From Lagopus muta (Eukaryota > Chordata > Aves > Galliformes > Phasianidae), in contig NC_064437.1 of NCBI RefSeq assembly GCF_023343835.1, positions 2,317,501-2,381,500 on the forward strand: 64,000 bases of DNA, given 5' to 3'. The position numbers were made by a program, and so were the translations under genes. A model generated the notes under the pieces. That model did not search any database and had not been told where the DNA came from. It saw nothing but the letters and a program-made list of their open reading frames with translations. Shown here piece by piece: positions 1 to 12,512 of this stretch. Within the stretch, counting starts at the first letter, position 1, and every line of letters begins with the position of its first letter.

Positions 1-339
1 TTAGACCTGAGGAGAAAAACAGGAGAAAATCTATAGATTCGTTGGCAATGAACCCCCCAGCTGGCTGGTTGTTTCTGTACTGAGGTTCATGTCTGTGCAG
101 TCTTTGTGATCCCATCGAGCTGCAGTGCTGCTCTGCTGGCTGGGTGGCTGCAAGTCGCAGTGCTGCTGTTCTTTCTTTCTCTTTTATTTTATAAATGCTT
201 TAGCAAATGGTGCCATTCAGCATCCTGTGACCAAAAATGCTGTGTGCAGGGAAGGGAAAAAAAAAAAAAAGGGACAGTCAAGTCCGTATTGCTTCCATGT
301 TAATTTGCATTTATGTGGTTGGTTTACATATTATTAAAG

Positions 340-720
340 CCACCCATCTGATCTATAATGGCAGCCCTGCTGACACTGTCTGACCCAGTTTGACAATCTG
401 GATAGAAATTGTAGGGCTGGCTGTTCAATGTCTGTGACTTTAACAGCATTGCTTTGGGCCTGGAATCAATTCTCTCTGTTTACAGACCATTTCACAGCCC
501 TTTACCTGCAACATCACTTGTGTCAGTCCCATAAATACTTTGGTGTATATAATGCTTGAATTAGCATAATGGTTTAGGCACAGGGCTTTAAGCACAAAGA
601 AGGACATGTCAACATGTTCTCTTCACTTAAGCAATTAAGAGCCATTATGCTGCTTCAGTGGAAATATCATCAAGGTTAAAGACAATCCCAAACACCCCTC
701 TAACCTTTTTATTCTAAGTC
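340..720. other. candidate conserved non-coding element
   Basis: A repeat-free stretch with frequent TAAT cores, TTTGACA-like and GCATAAT-like octamer half sites, and no coding frame. It is called only by its look; conservation could not be tested. Confidence 0.25.
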
Positions 721-3700
721 TAATAAATGAGGCATAGAAATTGAAATGTTAGTAAACAGAGCTACTTGCAAGCTCTTTTTGCATCATGTTTAATCAGACC
801 TCTCTTTCACCACTTGTGAGAGCAAGGAGATGTGAGTTAACCATGGTCACTACCTATAGGGATTGTTCATTTTGCAAAATCTCCCCTCTCCGAAAATGTT
901 TGTTTTATGTTTTGTGTGGAGTTCTTGATGTTCTCACATGAAGGTGTGAAAGGTAAATGTGCACGTAGTCAGCACATGCAGCTGGTCCCACATAGCAGCT
1001 CTTGCCAGGCCTATGCCTGGGTGTGCAGGTGTTTTTTTGTGTGTTCCCAGCAGGCCTGATATTCTTCTCTCTGAGTTAGTCAGGGAAACGACTCAGTGAG
1101 ACTTTGTTATTGGAATGGCTTCACCCCCACTCTCAGCTAGCAAGACTGCACCAAGCTGAGAACAGAGCTGTAGCAGCTCTTGCATCTTTCTGATGGGGCT
1201 GCAGCACGGAGGAGCACTTGGGCACTGGGTTTTCCCATTACTTGACCCTCAGGAAAGGGCAGCAGGCACTGAGCCATCCATCCAGATGGGGCTGTACTCA
1301 GCAGGCTCACTGACACAACAGTTTGAACTTCCCTTTTTAGGTTTTTAAGCACGTGATTCTTGTATGCTGTGAAGAGGGTGGTTTGAACCACTCTGATTTG
1401 GGTTTCCAAGCACCCTTACTGCTCTCCAGGAAAATTTCATGGCATGGATCATCTCATTCTGCCTGCACACAGGTCCATCCCCTGCCTGCTGCCACTACAA
1501 CACTGAGATATGGCAGCTGGAGGTGGCTGCTTTGCCCAGAAGTGGTTTAAACAAATCTCACCTTCATTTCCATACCATCAGCTTAAGCTGCAAACTCAGA
1601 TGGAAGGGAATTGCCTTTGTATTTTATGCTACCCTCTCTGGAGCACCCTGAGAAGACTGTCAAATTACAGCAGAGATTTCCTCAGAACAAAGCAGAGCTG
1701 AAGTTCTTCAGCTCACTTTTAAAGAGATGCAGCCACGGTAACTTTATAATCGAGCCATTTGGTTCTGCTCTCAATCAGCTTCATACCAAAGGACAAATTG
1801 CTCAGGGATGGTATAGGCTGCAGTTTGAGAACTGACAATATTAAGCAAACATCACAGCCTGGTGTGATCTGCTCTCGCTCTCACGCAATAACGCCCTTTG
1901 AAAGGTTGATTTGAGACACGCAGTAATGCCCGCAGGCCAAGAACTTGATTTTGTTCTTGTTACCAGTCCTGTGCTCTACAATCTCTGCACTATCCATCAG
2001 AGGATGCTTGGCAGCCCCTCTTGGTTAACCATGGGTGTCATCCCCATCCTTCACATGAGAGAGCTGCGGAGCGCAGCCAGGCTGTGCGGAGGCATCAGTG
2101 CGCGGCTGTCCCTATTTCATAAATCATATGACAAGATGAAAAGCTGCATATTGCACATTGTACAGGAGCACGAGGGAAGCAATGGGATTTCTGTTCCACA
2201 TTAGGGTCTCACGAGGCAGGTTGTGCTCCTTCCCGCAGTGATGTTCTGCTGCTCTTGCAGCTGTCCTCCTCAGTTTCCTGACAAAAAGTGTCTTCTGAAA
2301 TGTGGAAAGGTGCAAATATTTCTGGGACCCGGCCAGTGCTGACCCATCTCCTGAAGGTTTCAAAGATACATCTGAGCGTTGCTTCCAATCAGCCGCTGTT
2401 TCTATCACAAGGCAGTAGAAGTAAGGCAGGAGCAGTTTCTGCAGTGCTGATGGAACTGTTTCTCAGGATGTTTTGGGCTGGAACTAACTCAGCTCTTACT
2501 TCTCAAGGATGATTTCTACTATGGAAATCAAGAACTGGAATTCAGAAAATATTTTGAGCTACACAGCAGGTCTTTGACCATTTGAAACTTATCTATTAGA
2601 GCACACCTTCACCTTTCGGTGCCTGAATACCTGGTGCTTGCATTCAGGTGGATTCACCATCATCCGCTGTCAGTGTGGGACCTGCCATAAGGTCATTTCA
2701 CCCATAAAGAAAGAGCAGTCCTGGCAGTCAACATTGTCATAGTTTTGCATCTCATTTGTGATTCAAACATTCCTGGCTGCTTCCACTTTGTAAAAGAAAT
2801 TGTAAGCAAACATCAGTTCACCTGTTTTGAGGCCAGAGTCACTCTGTGATCATTCCTCTTCATCCAGAGTTTAACAGATGCTACCACAGATGCTTCTTCC
2901 ACTATACAAAGAAATAAAGAGCACTTGCACAAATGACATGCATGTCAATCTTTAGGTCATAGCACTTCTTGCAGTTGTATCCCAAGTAGGAGACATCAAA
3001 CCAAATGCATTTCAGAATTAACAGTCTGTACCCAAGACAGGAAATGGAGTTTATAAAACAGGTGGATGAAGACCAGTATTCACTTGCATCACATTAAAGC
3101 AAATCCATTTAGATTTTATTTCCTATATACCGACTCGAATGTGCATTTTTATAATAATCAGACCCTGCATTTCAGCAGCATAAGTGATGTTTGCAGAGAG
3201 ATGGGTCGGCCCAGTAGGTCTTACAGGTAAGAAATAATCCATTGGAGGAGAAGAGGGATGGACAGCTCTGTCCTGTGTCCCTCTTTGAACACCCCCACAT
3301 ATTATAGGATTCTTCTGCAATGCCGTAAGTTGTACTTAAATACAGGGAAGAGTTAGCACCCAGTGCTCTTAGCAGTGGCAGTTCTCTAGGATTTTGTACA
3401 GCTGCTCACTTACACTGGTATTGCTATCCTGGGTGCATATTAACCATGATTGAAACAACGCCCATTGGAAGTCTTAAAACCTTAACCACCAGTTTTACTT
3501 CTAAAATAAAGTAAACTGCCAAAAGTTCTGATAAAAGTGACAATTTATATTTTTAAGTAGTACATCCGGAATTTTCCTGTAGCTGTAGACAAAGGAATTC
3601 TTACCCAGATAAGTATAAGAGCACCAATAAATTTAAGGTAGCTTATGCAAGTTAGGCACTAATGAATGTCATCTTCTGTTTTGTCATGAAAAAAGATCTT

Positions 3701-4967
3701 TCTGCTGCTAAAGGAGACTGATTTAGATTATGAATAGCTGTAGTGATTTGCAAAAATGGCTCCAGAGAGATAGACTGAGATTCCATATACTCATGGCACT
3801 TGAGGTTTCTGCCCTTTTTGTTGAAAATTAATTTGTCCTGTGGGTTATTGGATTCTAGCTCAGCCAATGTATATTGCTCAGTCATCACAAATTTACTTAA
3901 AATTTAGTGTAGCTGAAGTTCATTCAACAAGACAAAAGTCTACAGTTGAAGGCTTCTAAAAATCTTTTTTAAAAGCTGGCTAACAGCGTAATTGGAAGTG
4001 CTGGAATTAAAATAGATCCGCGGGACGTTTTGCAGGTATCAATATATGGTCTGTACAAGTGCAGAAGACTCTTCACTTTCCTCTTCTGACGGTGAATCCA
4101 ACTGGGTGTCCCCTTGGCACAAGGGTTGTATTGTTCAGCCCCATGCCTCAAACCCTAAACCTCCATTCCTAAAATGACAGAAGGCACCGTGTAACATTCT
4201 GCAGCTTGCTACACCACTTCTTTAATTTAACACATATTCCTTTTTATGGAACACGGAGAAAAACTCTGATTGTGGAACGTGAAATGCGTCTCCTCCCTCT
4301 ACATATTCTATTTCCTTTTTGTTTCCTCCTTTTCTTCCTTTCCCTCCCCATCGTTGTCTACCTTTGATGCATGAATAGAAATTTTATTTTTATTCTTAAA
4401 ATGCCCATCTGGTTGGATTAAGCATTGCTGATGCTTGTAAGTTTGATGTCCCAAAGACAAATAGGTTAAGGTTAAAACCAAAACAAACCTAATTCTCTTC
4501 AAATCAGCAAGCTTCTTGTTTGAGTTAAAAGGCCGGAACTAATTTGATTAATGGGTCAAAGTCATCTGTTAGGCTCTGTGTTGGTGAATCTGACTCTTGG
4601 ATCACCACCAATGGGAGCAGGAGGTAAAGGCTGTCAGGAATAGAGGCACACAAAAACCAACATGGGCATCGAGATGAGGAGGGATGATTAAAGGATAAGC
4701 AGGTCCTAAACATTCACAGGAGAGTGGTTTTTCATTAGCTATGAAGGATTAAATCTTCTCAAAGAGAAAATAGTTCTCCTTATTTTCAGCTTTATCGAAA
4801 CAGTTTCATGTCTCATTTAAATGATGGGGATTTTTAAAAAAGAAAAATAGAAAGGCAGATAGAAGTGACATGATATGGGAGAAGCTGACTGCGTGCACAA
4901 CTCCTGCAGATGGTTCCCAAGCAGTAAGTCTATAAGCACTTTGTTTGCATGTTTTCTATCAGGAATT

Positions 4968-4988
4968 AAACCAAACCAAACCAAACCA
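4968..4988 (+). repeat. CCAAA pentamer tract
   Basis: Four tandem AAACC/CCAAA units, perfect over 21 bp. Confidence 0.9.
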
Positions 4989-5379
4989 GAATCAAACAAG
5001 CAATCATTTGAAATTCAGTTTAAACTTAATAATAAAATCAATACATACCTCAGTAAAAAAAAAAGAGAAAACATCTGAATAAGAGTTGTGCGCAGCCCAA
5101 ATCTAAGTTCACCTGGCTATTTGCTTCACATTTCAATTTGCATGTTTTGCTCTCTGGCACCAGTGATAGATCCAAATACCACTGATGGGTTTCAGCTCTG
5201 AGGACCTCATCTCTGTGCCTGAAACACGAGGCTTTGCCACTCGTGAGAAATGAGACACCGTATGATAACCAAATCATGACACAACTGGCTGAAAATTTCA
5301 GATTAATAAACCTCTTTTGGAAAGGAACTAAATAACTTCTGCAGTTTTATCTATGGCTATTTGTTTCCCCGAAGATTTA

Positions 5380-6830
5380 TGGTCCTCGCAACAGATACGC
5401 ATCTTATCTTTCACTCCTCAGATTAAAGGAAGACGATTTGAAGCAGGTGTCTGACTGGCATCATCTGCAATTGCAGATGATCTTCCTTTAAAAGAAAAAC
5501 ACGCTGCGAGTGAACTTGCAAGTCAAATGAGAATATCATTACATGTGTCAGGGTCTGGGAAAGAAATCTGCATCCAGCTAAGCAGGGCCGGTCCTCTCGT
5601 TGTGACCGGCGTCCTCGGGCAGCCCTTTGCCAGCCAGGTGCGATCCGTAATGCTTAACAGGGAATTAAAACTTCTCGTGCTGCTGCTTTAATTGATTGAT
5701 GCTAAAAGTTTAGAAACTAAAATCTAAGCAGCTCTTACAAAGCTCCTTTAACCAAGCCTTCCCCTTTGAAAGCCGGATCCTCAATTGAAACTGGCAGCCC
5801 ACATTTTTAGGTTTCAAGCAGCTCTGTCATTCTGCGAGGAATGTGTCTGCCACTTCACACGATAGCTTGAGCTGAAAGACATGTACTTTGAATCAGAGAA
5901 TCAATAGAACACTTAATGGACAATTAGGAGAACAGCTGTAGGACTGTCAAAGGCCCATCTGTACACAGCTCCGCCAGCCTCGCCTGGACAGGGCAGTGCA
6001 CACAGCTTTCTGCCCCGGGGCACCGGCTCCCATTACAGAATCCCCCTTTCATTTCACATTTAATGTTAATATAGTGTGCTTTTTTTCATTACAAATTTTA
6101 ACACGTGTAGAAAATTATGGAGATTGCTCGGGCCATTTGTCAACTCACATCATGCGAATTGATCAATAAATTTCACCACTTTGTTGTTAATGTAGATAAA
6201 TTTTGGCATTTAATTAAGCTACAGCGAAAACGTGGCCACTTTTAATTTCAGCAGATGCTACCTTTTCATCTGTAATCCAGGGCTGCATCGGCAATGCAAT
6301 CCAGTCGCTAAATATTTATAGACAACATGACAATTCCTGAAAGAGTTATCATCGACGGCTTTGGTTCTGCAACAATTAGCGTTGTTTGAAGGAGCTGATG
6401 TGGAAAGCCAAAATAAATTCCGAGCAGCGGATGAAGTTATGGCTCTACAGATGGATTGCGTGTATACGGAGCGCATAAATCTATGCTCTGCAAACAAGGA
6501 GATTATTATAGGAATGCCATCCGTGGCATAGATGCACACAAGCCCATGTAAATTCTGGTAAACAGGCACTAATTCCTGCACGTGTAAATTCTCACGTATC
6601 ACACAGACATCGGATATCTCTGCGAATGAGACCTGCAAACCAATATTTACCCTTAATGGAGCTGCTTTGCAAAAATGCAATGGCAGAGATTGATCTCGGA
6701 AATTAACAGCGCAGAAGGAAACATTCCGTGTATAAACAGTTTGTGTAAAATAACTCAGTTGAAGGGTTGAAGAAGGCACTATTTCTTAGAAAACGGATTG
6801 AAGGTTTTTAAAATTACCCAGCAAATTTCT
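5380..6830. other. candidate conserved non-coding element cluster
   Basis: About 1.4 kb free of recognisable repeats, rich in TAAT/ATTA cores, E-boxes and AATTA tracts. Unlike the flanks, it contains many intact CpG dinucleotides. A 173-codon minus-strand frame (6258-6779) runs through it but lacks domain character and splice context. Long frames without coding character are common in deeply conserved enhancers. Confidence 0.35.
5423..5491. repeat. 22-bp perfect palindrome with flanking inverted repeat
   Basis: 5460-5481 is a perfect palindrome centred on AATT with paired CATCTG/CAGATG E-boxes. An 11-bp inverted repeat (TTAAAGGAAGA at 5423-5433 and its complement at 5481-5491) flanks it, so a larger hairpin is possible. 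Confidence 0.7.
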
Positions 6831-7045
6831 AAGTAGCAACGACGAGGGGATCCAGCCTTAAAACTCACGGATATTTTTTAAGCCCGCAGATTTGGCCAGA
6901 CAATAAGAAACACAAATGAACATTTGAGGCTTTCTGTATGGCCTGAGGGACCCCGAGATGAAATCCTGCCTCTGACAGCCAGAGGCCCCAGACGCAGCGC
7001 TCAGCAGCAGGGCCTGACATGACAAACTGCCGCCTGTGCTGGAGC

Positions 7046-7129
7046 GGGCAGGGGGAGGTGGGCAGGGGGAGGTGGGCAGGGGGAGGTGGGCAGGGGGAGG
7101 TGGGCAGGGGGAGGTGGGCAGGGGGAGGC
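7046..7129 (+). repeat. 14-bp G-rich minisatellite, six copies
   Basis: Six tandem copies of GGGCAGGGGGAGGT, identical except for the last base of copy six, followed directly by five CTG triplets (7129-7143). The plus strand has many runs of three or more G, so it can form G-quadruplexes. The frames across it are repeat artefacts. Confidence 0.95.
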
Positions 7130-7143
7130 TGCTGCTGCTGCTG
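7129..7143 (+). repeat. CTG trinucleotide tract, five copies
   Basis: Five CTG units abut the minisatellite without a spacer. Confidence 0.9.
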
Positions 7144-8324
7144 CCAGCTCCTCTGGGTGAGGAGGGAGCATCCAGTCCCACTGCTGCTCCCACTGCATCC
7201 CCCTGACCAAGCAGGCTCCCACCCCAAGCTGGAATTTCTCTTGTTTAAAGGACAACCTTGCTGTCATGAACTTGCGTTAGGGGCACCGCTACGCTGGGAA
7301 ATCCACGGTGGACATACATCCCTCATCCTTATGGGGTGCTTTTGGAACCAGTGCTGACAGGTTCAGCATCTCCCCACACTCAGGCAACAAAACAGCCCTA
7401 CGCCGAGGCAGACATCCTGCATCCCATTGGGAAAACTCCTTTTGGTGTGACTCCTACGTGAACTGCTCGGTTTCCATTCCTAGCTAAAAGCTTCTAACTC
7501 AGGGAAGAGAAAAACACCAAGGAAAGAAAAAAAAAAAAGCCCAACACACTCAGACACCAATCATTTTTAAAGTGGAGTTTCTGTTTTTTGTGGATTTGTC
7601 ACTGCTGCAGCATGTTTTATTTTCAGGTTTGCAGAGGAACTGGTCAGCAGATTTCTTGAAGTTGCTGGGGAGCACAGTGAAGGGGACAAGAAAAGTGTTC
7701 CAAGTGAGACGGGCTGGCTTCTGGCCAAGGAGCTGCTGCTCACCCAGAGGGAGCAGGGAGTCCAGATGCTGTAGCTGTGGTTTATGTGCAGGAGCTGCAC
7801 CACAGGGAGTTATCCAGACAGTACAGAGTAAATAAGGATTCTACCCGCATCTGAAGTCACTGAAATTACTTCTCCAACCCCTTACCTCTTATGCAGGAAG
7901 CACGGTCTCAGCTTACCATGAAGCGCTATGTGTTCCTCCCAGGGTCAACGCAGCTTCTGCACAGAACAATGCAGGACTCTGCTCTGTTGAAATGGGCCTG
8001 TCGTGGTGGCATGTATGAGAATTGCTTTTTCATGGCTTGGCGTGGTGGCCCACGCCTTTCATGGCAGCTTTTTAGAATTAGAAGACCTCCAGAAGGTAAG
8101 CTGCTCACCCACAACTGAGCTGTTCCACTCACCCTTCCTCCCCATTGCTATGAGGGAGGCAGCAAGCAGAGAGCAAAGGGATGCAGTCCCAGCTCCCAGC
8201 AGAAAACCCTGAGCCCAGATCCTGCAGCTCCCATGCCATCAGTTCTGCCACACCTTGGCTCCTTCCTTGGTGAGATGAAGCGCTTGGCAGCTGGAGACAG
8301 CAGTGCTCATTCCTCAGCCAGATG

Positions 8325-8450
8325 GCATTACAAGGTCAGGCTGGATGGGGCTCCGAGCACCTGATGGAGCTGTAGGTGTCCCTGTTCATTGCAGGAGAGT
8401 GGGACCAGATGGCCTTTAAAGGTCCCTTCCAACTCCAACGACTGTCACAC
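8325..8450 (+). mobile_element. CR1 retroposon 3' fragment
   Basis: Reads like a CR1 tail in plus orientation: GGCTGGATGGGGCTCCGAGC, then GACCAGATGGCCTTTAAAGG and TCCCTTCCAACTCCAACGAC. The usual octamer end is missing. Confidence 0.75.
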
Positions 8451-8635
8451 TAAGAGCATTCACCAACTCTTTAGTGCCGAAAAGCCAAACTCCAGGTAGG
8501 AGGGGATTACATTAGAATGAACAACCAAAAAAAGCCTATTTTAAAAACAGACTCTGTTTTTAAATGATCCCACTAATAGGAAATCCATTTGTCTATTTCA
8601 CCAGTATTTTTTTTTTCTGGGAGATCCCTATTTAT

Positions 8636-8884
8636 CTGATTTATTAGAAATGCTCCACTGGGACACGACGCATTTTACTAATAAACCTAGAGGTTAGCAC
8701 TATTGTTTTCAGTACAGCTGACCCTTGGATTTGCTGTAAAACCAGAATCATTAGAAATGCTCCATTGGTTATATTGGAGCATTTCTAATGAATCAGAGGG
8801 TCAGCTCTATTGAAATAATGTAAGATATCGAGATTCATGGGGAAAACTGCATTGAAATGCATGGAGCGTTTCTAATAAATCCAG
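8636..8884. repeat. nested inverted repeat
   Basis: Four copies of a TTAGAAATGCTCCA-type word lie in ++-- order: 8636-8657 and 8749-8764 forward, 8775-8790 and 8862-8884 reverse. The inner pair forms a perfect 16-bp stem around a 10-nt loop. It extends outward through a weaker stem (AGCTGACCCTTGGATT against AATCAGAGGGTCAGCT), interrupted by an unpaired stretch on the left. Possibly a decayed hairpin transposon; no family was recognised. Confidence 0.8.
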
Positions 8885-11229
8885 ATTTTAGTGGAGTTCA
8901 ACTCTGAATCCATTAATAAGTTATGAAAAAACAGTTACTGAGCATGCACCTTAAGCACTGCTTCCTGTGTTAATCACTCATTTATTTTAAAATGCATTGT
9001 AAAGACAACAAAAGGCACCAGCAAAAGTTTGTTGTTTAAGGTGCACCACTTCCTCCACTCACACAGGAGCAGAGATCCACCACTACAACCAGTATGACAG
9101 CCCCAGCACCTCACCACGTGCTCCAGTAAGGAGAGCAGTATCAATTCCTAGGAAAAACATCCTAGGTGTCAGCAACAAGAGCATATCATTGCTCAAGGAC
9201 TGCAAAAAAGGAAGGTGCAGGTGTTTATCTGGGTATCTTAATGCCAATTATATATGGCAGCTGAAGGCAGTTAATGACCATAAGAAGCAGCGGTTCGTGG
9301 ATAAATCCCCCCCTTGAAGCACATAGCCTCTACCAGCACAGAGGGATTCCTTCTTGAGGGAAATGAGCTGGTGTGATGGAAAGTGCTCAACTGTATTTAG
9401 TTTGTCCATCTTACGGCAGAGCCTGAGTCTGGTGGTTGGACAAGATCTTGCTGGTGTCAGAAAGGGGCACCTTCACCAAGCAGCAGCCTCAGTGCCAGCT
9501 GTGGGTGGGAAGCACCTGTCCCCAGGTGAGCACCCAGGTGCTTTTGTAGTTTACAGATGCAATTAATTATTGGCAGAAAGAAATCAGTCAGCTTTCCTCT
9601 GCAGGTTAGGTTTCTTAAATTCCAGTGACAAGGTGAGCAATAGAGTAAGGTTGATGCAACTATCAAGCTGAGTTGGCTTTTTTTTTTAACCACTTTTACT
9701 GTACACTACTAGCTGGAGCCTGGCAGGCTTTTAAGTTTCCATTCAACAGCTGTAGTCTCCTTATAGTGCATCCTAAAGATGGGTTGGCTTTGGTTTAATG
9801 CAATGGCAGGCTTTGTTCTTGCTAAATTATGTCTTCAGGGAGATGATATCTTCAACAACAAAATAACAATAAAAAATTAATTCTCTCTTCAGGATTTGTC
9901 TATTCAACACTGTCAGCTTGTTACCTCCTTGAAAACAGGTCTGTAGTAATAAAAATTAGTTATTAATAGCAGCATGAGATGGGCTATGAGACCCAAAACA
10001 AACAAATAAACAGGAGGTTGTTTTAATTTATCATTTCTCAACATAACAAGAAGAAGCAAACGTGGGTGGATTTATTGTAAGGGCAGGGGTGGGTCAGTGC
10101 TTCTCCTGCGCTGTGAAGCCCTTCTTCAGAGCAGAGCTGAAGCAATCTTGTCAGGTTTGCACATGAACCCCATGTGAGAGTTGCTGTGTTGTTTTCATGA
10201 TGCTGATGCCCACCTCTCACTTTCTGAAGGCAGTGCTTTATTTTACCTCTTATCTTCTAGAATGCTGCTACTGAAGTGCCTGTAGTGCTGCCTGTCCCAG
10301 CCTGGGGGAGAGCTGGACCAGTGGCCCCCAGCCTGCTCTGCTCTCAGGTAATGCATCCAGAAAAGCTCTGAAAAGACAGGCAAAGGCAGTGGTTGTACTT
10401 ATGGGCTCACCTAACAGGCCTTGGGAGGGTGGCACGAGGTTCACCTCCACGATGCTGCAGCTGAAGTTGCTGAATTGGTCATGGTAGAAGTGAATAGGCC
10501 AACATCTTGTCAGCCTGGTGCTGATGGTCTGAAGGCACAGGGTGAGGAAGCATCTGGAGGTTTGGACTCAGCAGTTCTGTAATCTACAGAGCTCTCTGCT
10601 CCTGGCCTCAGCTTCAAAACAACTGAAAGGCATCCTAAGAAGCTTCATTCTCATTCAAGGGCAGATCACTGAAAACCAGCAAACCAGTTTTGGGTGAAGT
10701 AGATATGCTGTGTAAAACTTGAGACTCCCATTACAGCGCGTTCACTGCCAAGGGTTTGCTGCTGTAGCCATATCAGGATGTGCAACCTGAGTGCTGCCAG
10801 CAGCTCCTCATTCTGCAGCTTTACAGCACACCTTAGGTGTGTTCCAGAATAGTTTGCTTAAAATTAAGCACAGGAAGACAATACATCCATCACATCCCCT
10901 TTACAAGGCTGTTCAAGGAACTAGGCTTGTGTGTGTCGTAGCGTTTTATAGCAGCGGCCTTGCAATAGGTCCCAGTGCTTTCAGCAGATAGCAGAGGAGC
11001 TGGCTTGCCTCGGAGATGCAGAGAGGTTCTGTTTATTTTATGAATGCATACAAACCTTGTATCTGCAGTTTGTCAGGTTATGGTGCTGTTCTTGCAGCTG
11101 CTTTGTGTCTATATACACACATATAGATAAAAATGTATATAAAAAGTATATTAATAGAATTCTGTCTCAACAGATTTAATTCTTAAATACTGCATATACT
11201 TGTTTAATCTCTCATTTTGGAAGTAGGAA

Positions 11230-11430
11230 AGGTTAGATTATAACATCAGGTTAGCTCTCTTTGAAGCAGGTAATAATTAAGTTGATTCACTGTTGCAATT
11301 ACTGTCAAATCCCCCTTAATTACCACGGATTTTATAGCAGCTTCATTATACGTCTGCTGTAATGCATTGTGGCCCTAAGGAGAAGTGTTGCAGGAAATTC
11401 TGCATAGCATGTATAATTCTCACCTGCAGT
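11230..11430. other. candidate conserved non-coding element
   Basis: Repeat-free AT-rich block with TTAATTA, ATAATTAAG and TGCAATTA-like sites. Suspected from its look only. Confidence 0.2.
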
Positions 11431-11944
11431 TAAAGCTTCCAGTGAAAGCCTCTGCACTAAATTTATCTTTTTTTGACGTTTTTCCCCCTATTATTTAAAG
11501 CAGTTGAACTGCAGTAACACCACTAAAATCTACACCGAACTTCAGAAGTGGAAATGGATCTCTTCACGGGTGTGAGGAATAAAAATGGAGAGATGACACA
11601 ATTAGTGGTGAATTCTTCTTAGGGAAATGGCTCAACAGAAATGAGGAACACTTCTGCAATGGGGGCATGCTCTGTCCTGCAGGCCTTGTAGCCCTGAGCA
11701 GCCTCTCTTCTCTTGCTATGGATGGAAGCATTTGCCAGGTCAGTCTGCAGTGCAGCAGTGTTTTCATCCATTGTTTGTCTCCTATTTTGTAAACTGGATC
11801 ACACAAGTGTAAGGCACATGCACAACAAACAGCTTTGATGGGTTTTATTTCATCGGCAGGCTGAATATGCTGTTACAGAATATAGTCAAAATAGTCAGTG
11901 AAGACAGCAATTTGGGCAGTGATAACGCCTGTTTCACTTTCAGG

Positions 11945-12512
11945 CACACAGAATCACAGAATGGCCAGGGTTGGAAGGGACCTCAAGGATGATGAATCTC
12001 CAACCCATCGCCACATGCAGGGCCACCAACCTCCACATTTCACAGCAGCCCAGGCTGCCCAGGGCCCCATCCAACCTGGCCTTGAACACCTCCAGGGATG
12101 GACGGGGCATCACAGCCTCTCTGGGCAGCTGTTCCAGCATCTCACCACTCTCATAGTAAAGAACTTCCTGACATCCAACTTCAGTCTCCCCTCCTAAATC
12201 TTCTGTCCCTCAACTTAAACCCATTTCCCCTTGTCCTGCTGTTATCTACCCTTTCAAAGAGTTCATTCCCCTCCTGCCTGCAGGCTCCCTTCAGGTACTG
12301 AAGGCTGCACTGAGGTCACCCCGCAGCCTTCTTTTCTCCATGCTGAACAAGCCCAGCTCCCTCAGCCTGTCTTCATACGGGAGGTGCTGCAGCCCCCTGC
12401 TCATCTTTGTGGCTCCTCTGGACCCTCTCCAACAGCTCCCTGTCTTTCTTATACTGGGGCTCCACACCTGGACACAGTGCTCCAGAACACAGTACTCCAC
12501 ACAAGAACTATT
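11945..12512 (-). mobile_element. CR1 retroposon, longest copy in the window
   Basis: About 570 bp in minus orientation, starting AGAATCACAGAATGGCCAGG (the reverse of a CR1 3' end). It continues through the TTCAAGGCCAGGTTGGATGG equivalent into the tail of the reverse-transcriptase reading frame (GTGTCCAGGTGTGGAGCCCC region). Truncated at its 5' end, as is usual for CR1. The frames of up to 133 codons in it are remnants or chance. Confidence 0.9.

Larger units (their letters stand above)
1..5379. other. non-coding 3' flank, distal part
   Basis: No supportable gene. Contains an AT-rich block at about 340-720 that reads like a conserved non-coding element, an A15-type run near 257, and a short CCAAA tandem at 4968-4988. 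If vertebrate gene order holds, this flank leads into the desert between ATG4C and FOXD3. Confidence 0.6.
6831..11229. other. non-coding flank with simple repeats
   Basis: No gene supported. Holds the G-rich minisatellite at 7046-7129, a CR1 3' fragment at 8325-8450 and the nested inverted repeat at 8636-8884. The rest is unremarkable. Confidence 0.6.

Noticed and set aside
6258-6779. 173-codon minus-strand frame
   Set aside because: Cys- and Ser-rich with no domain, no flanking splice signals and no poly(A) context. The underlying DNA reads like a non-coding regulatory element.
6865-7357. Pro- or Gly-rich frames of 110-120 codons
   Set aside because: They are translations of the 14-bp minisatellite and CTG tract.
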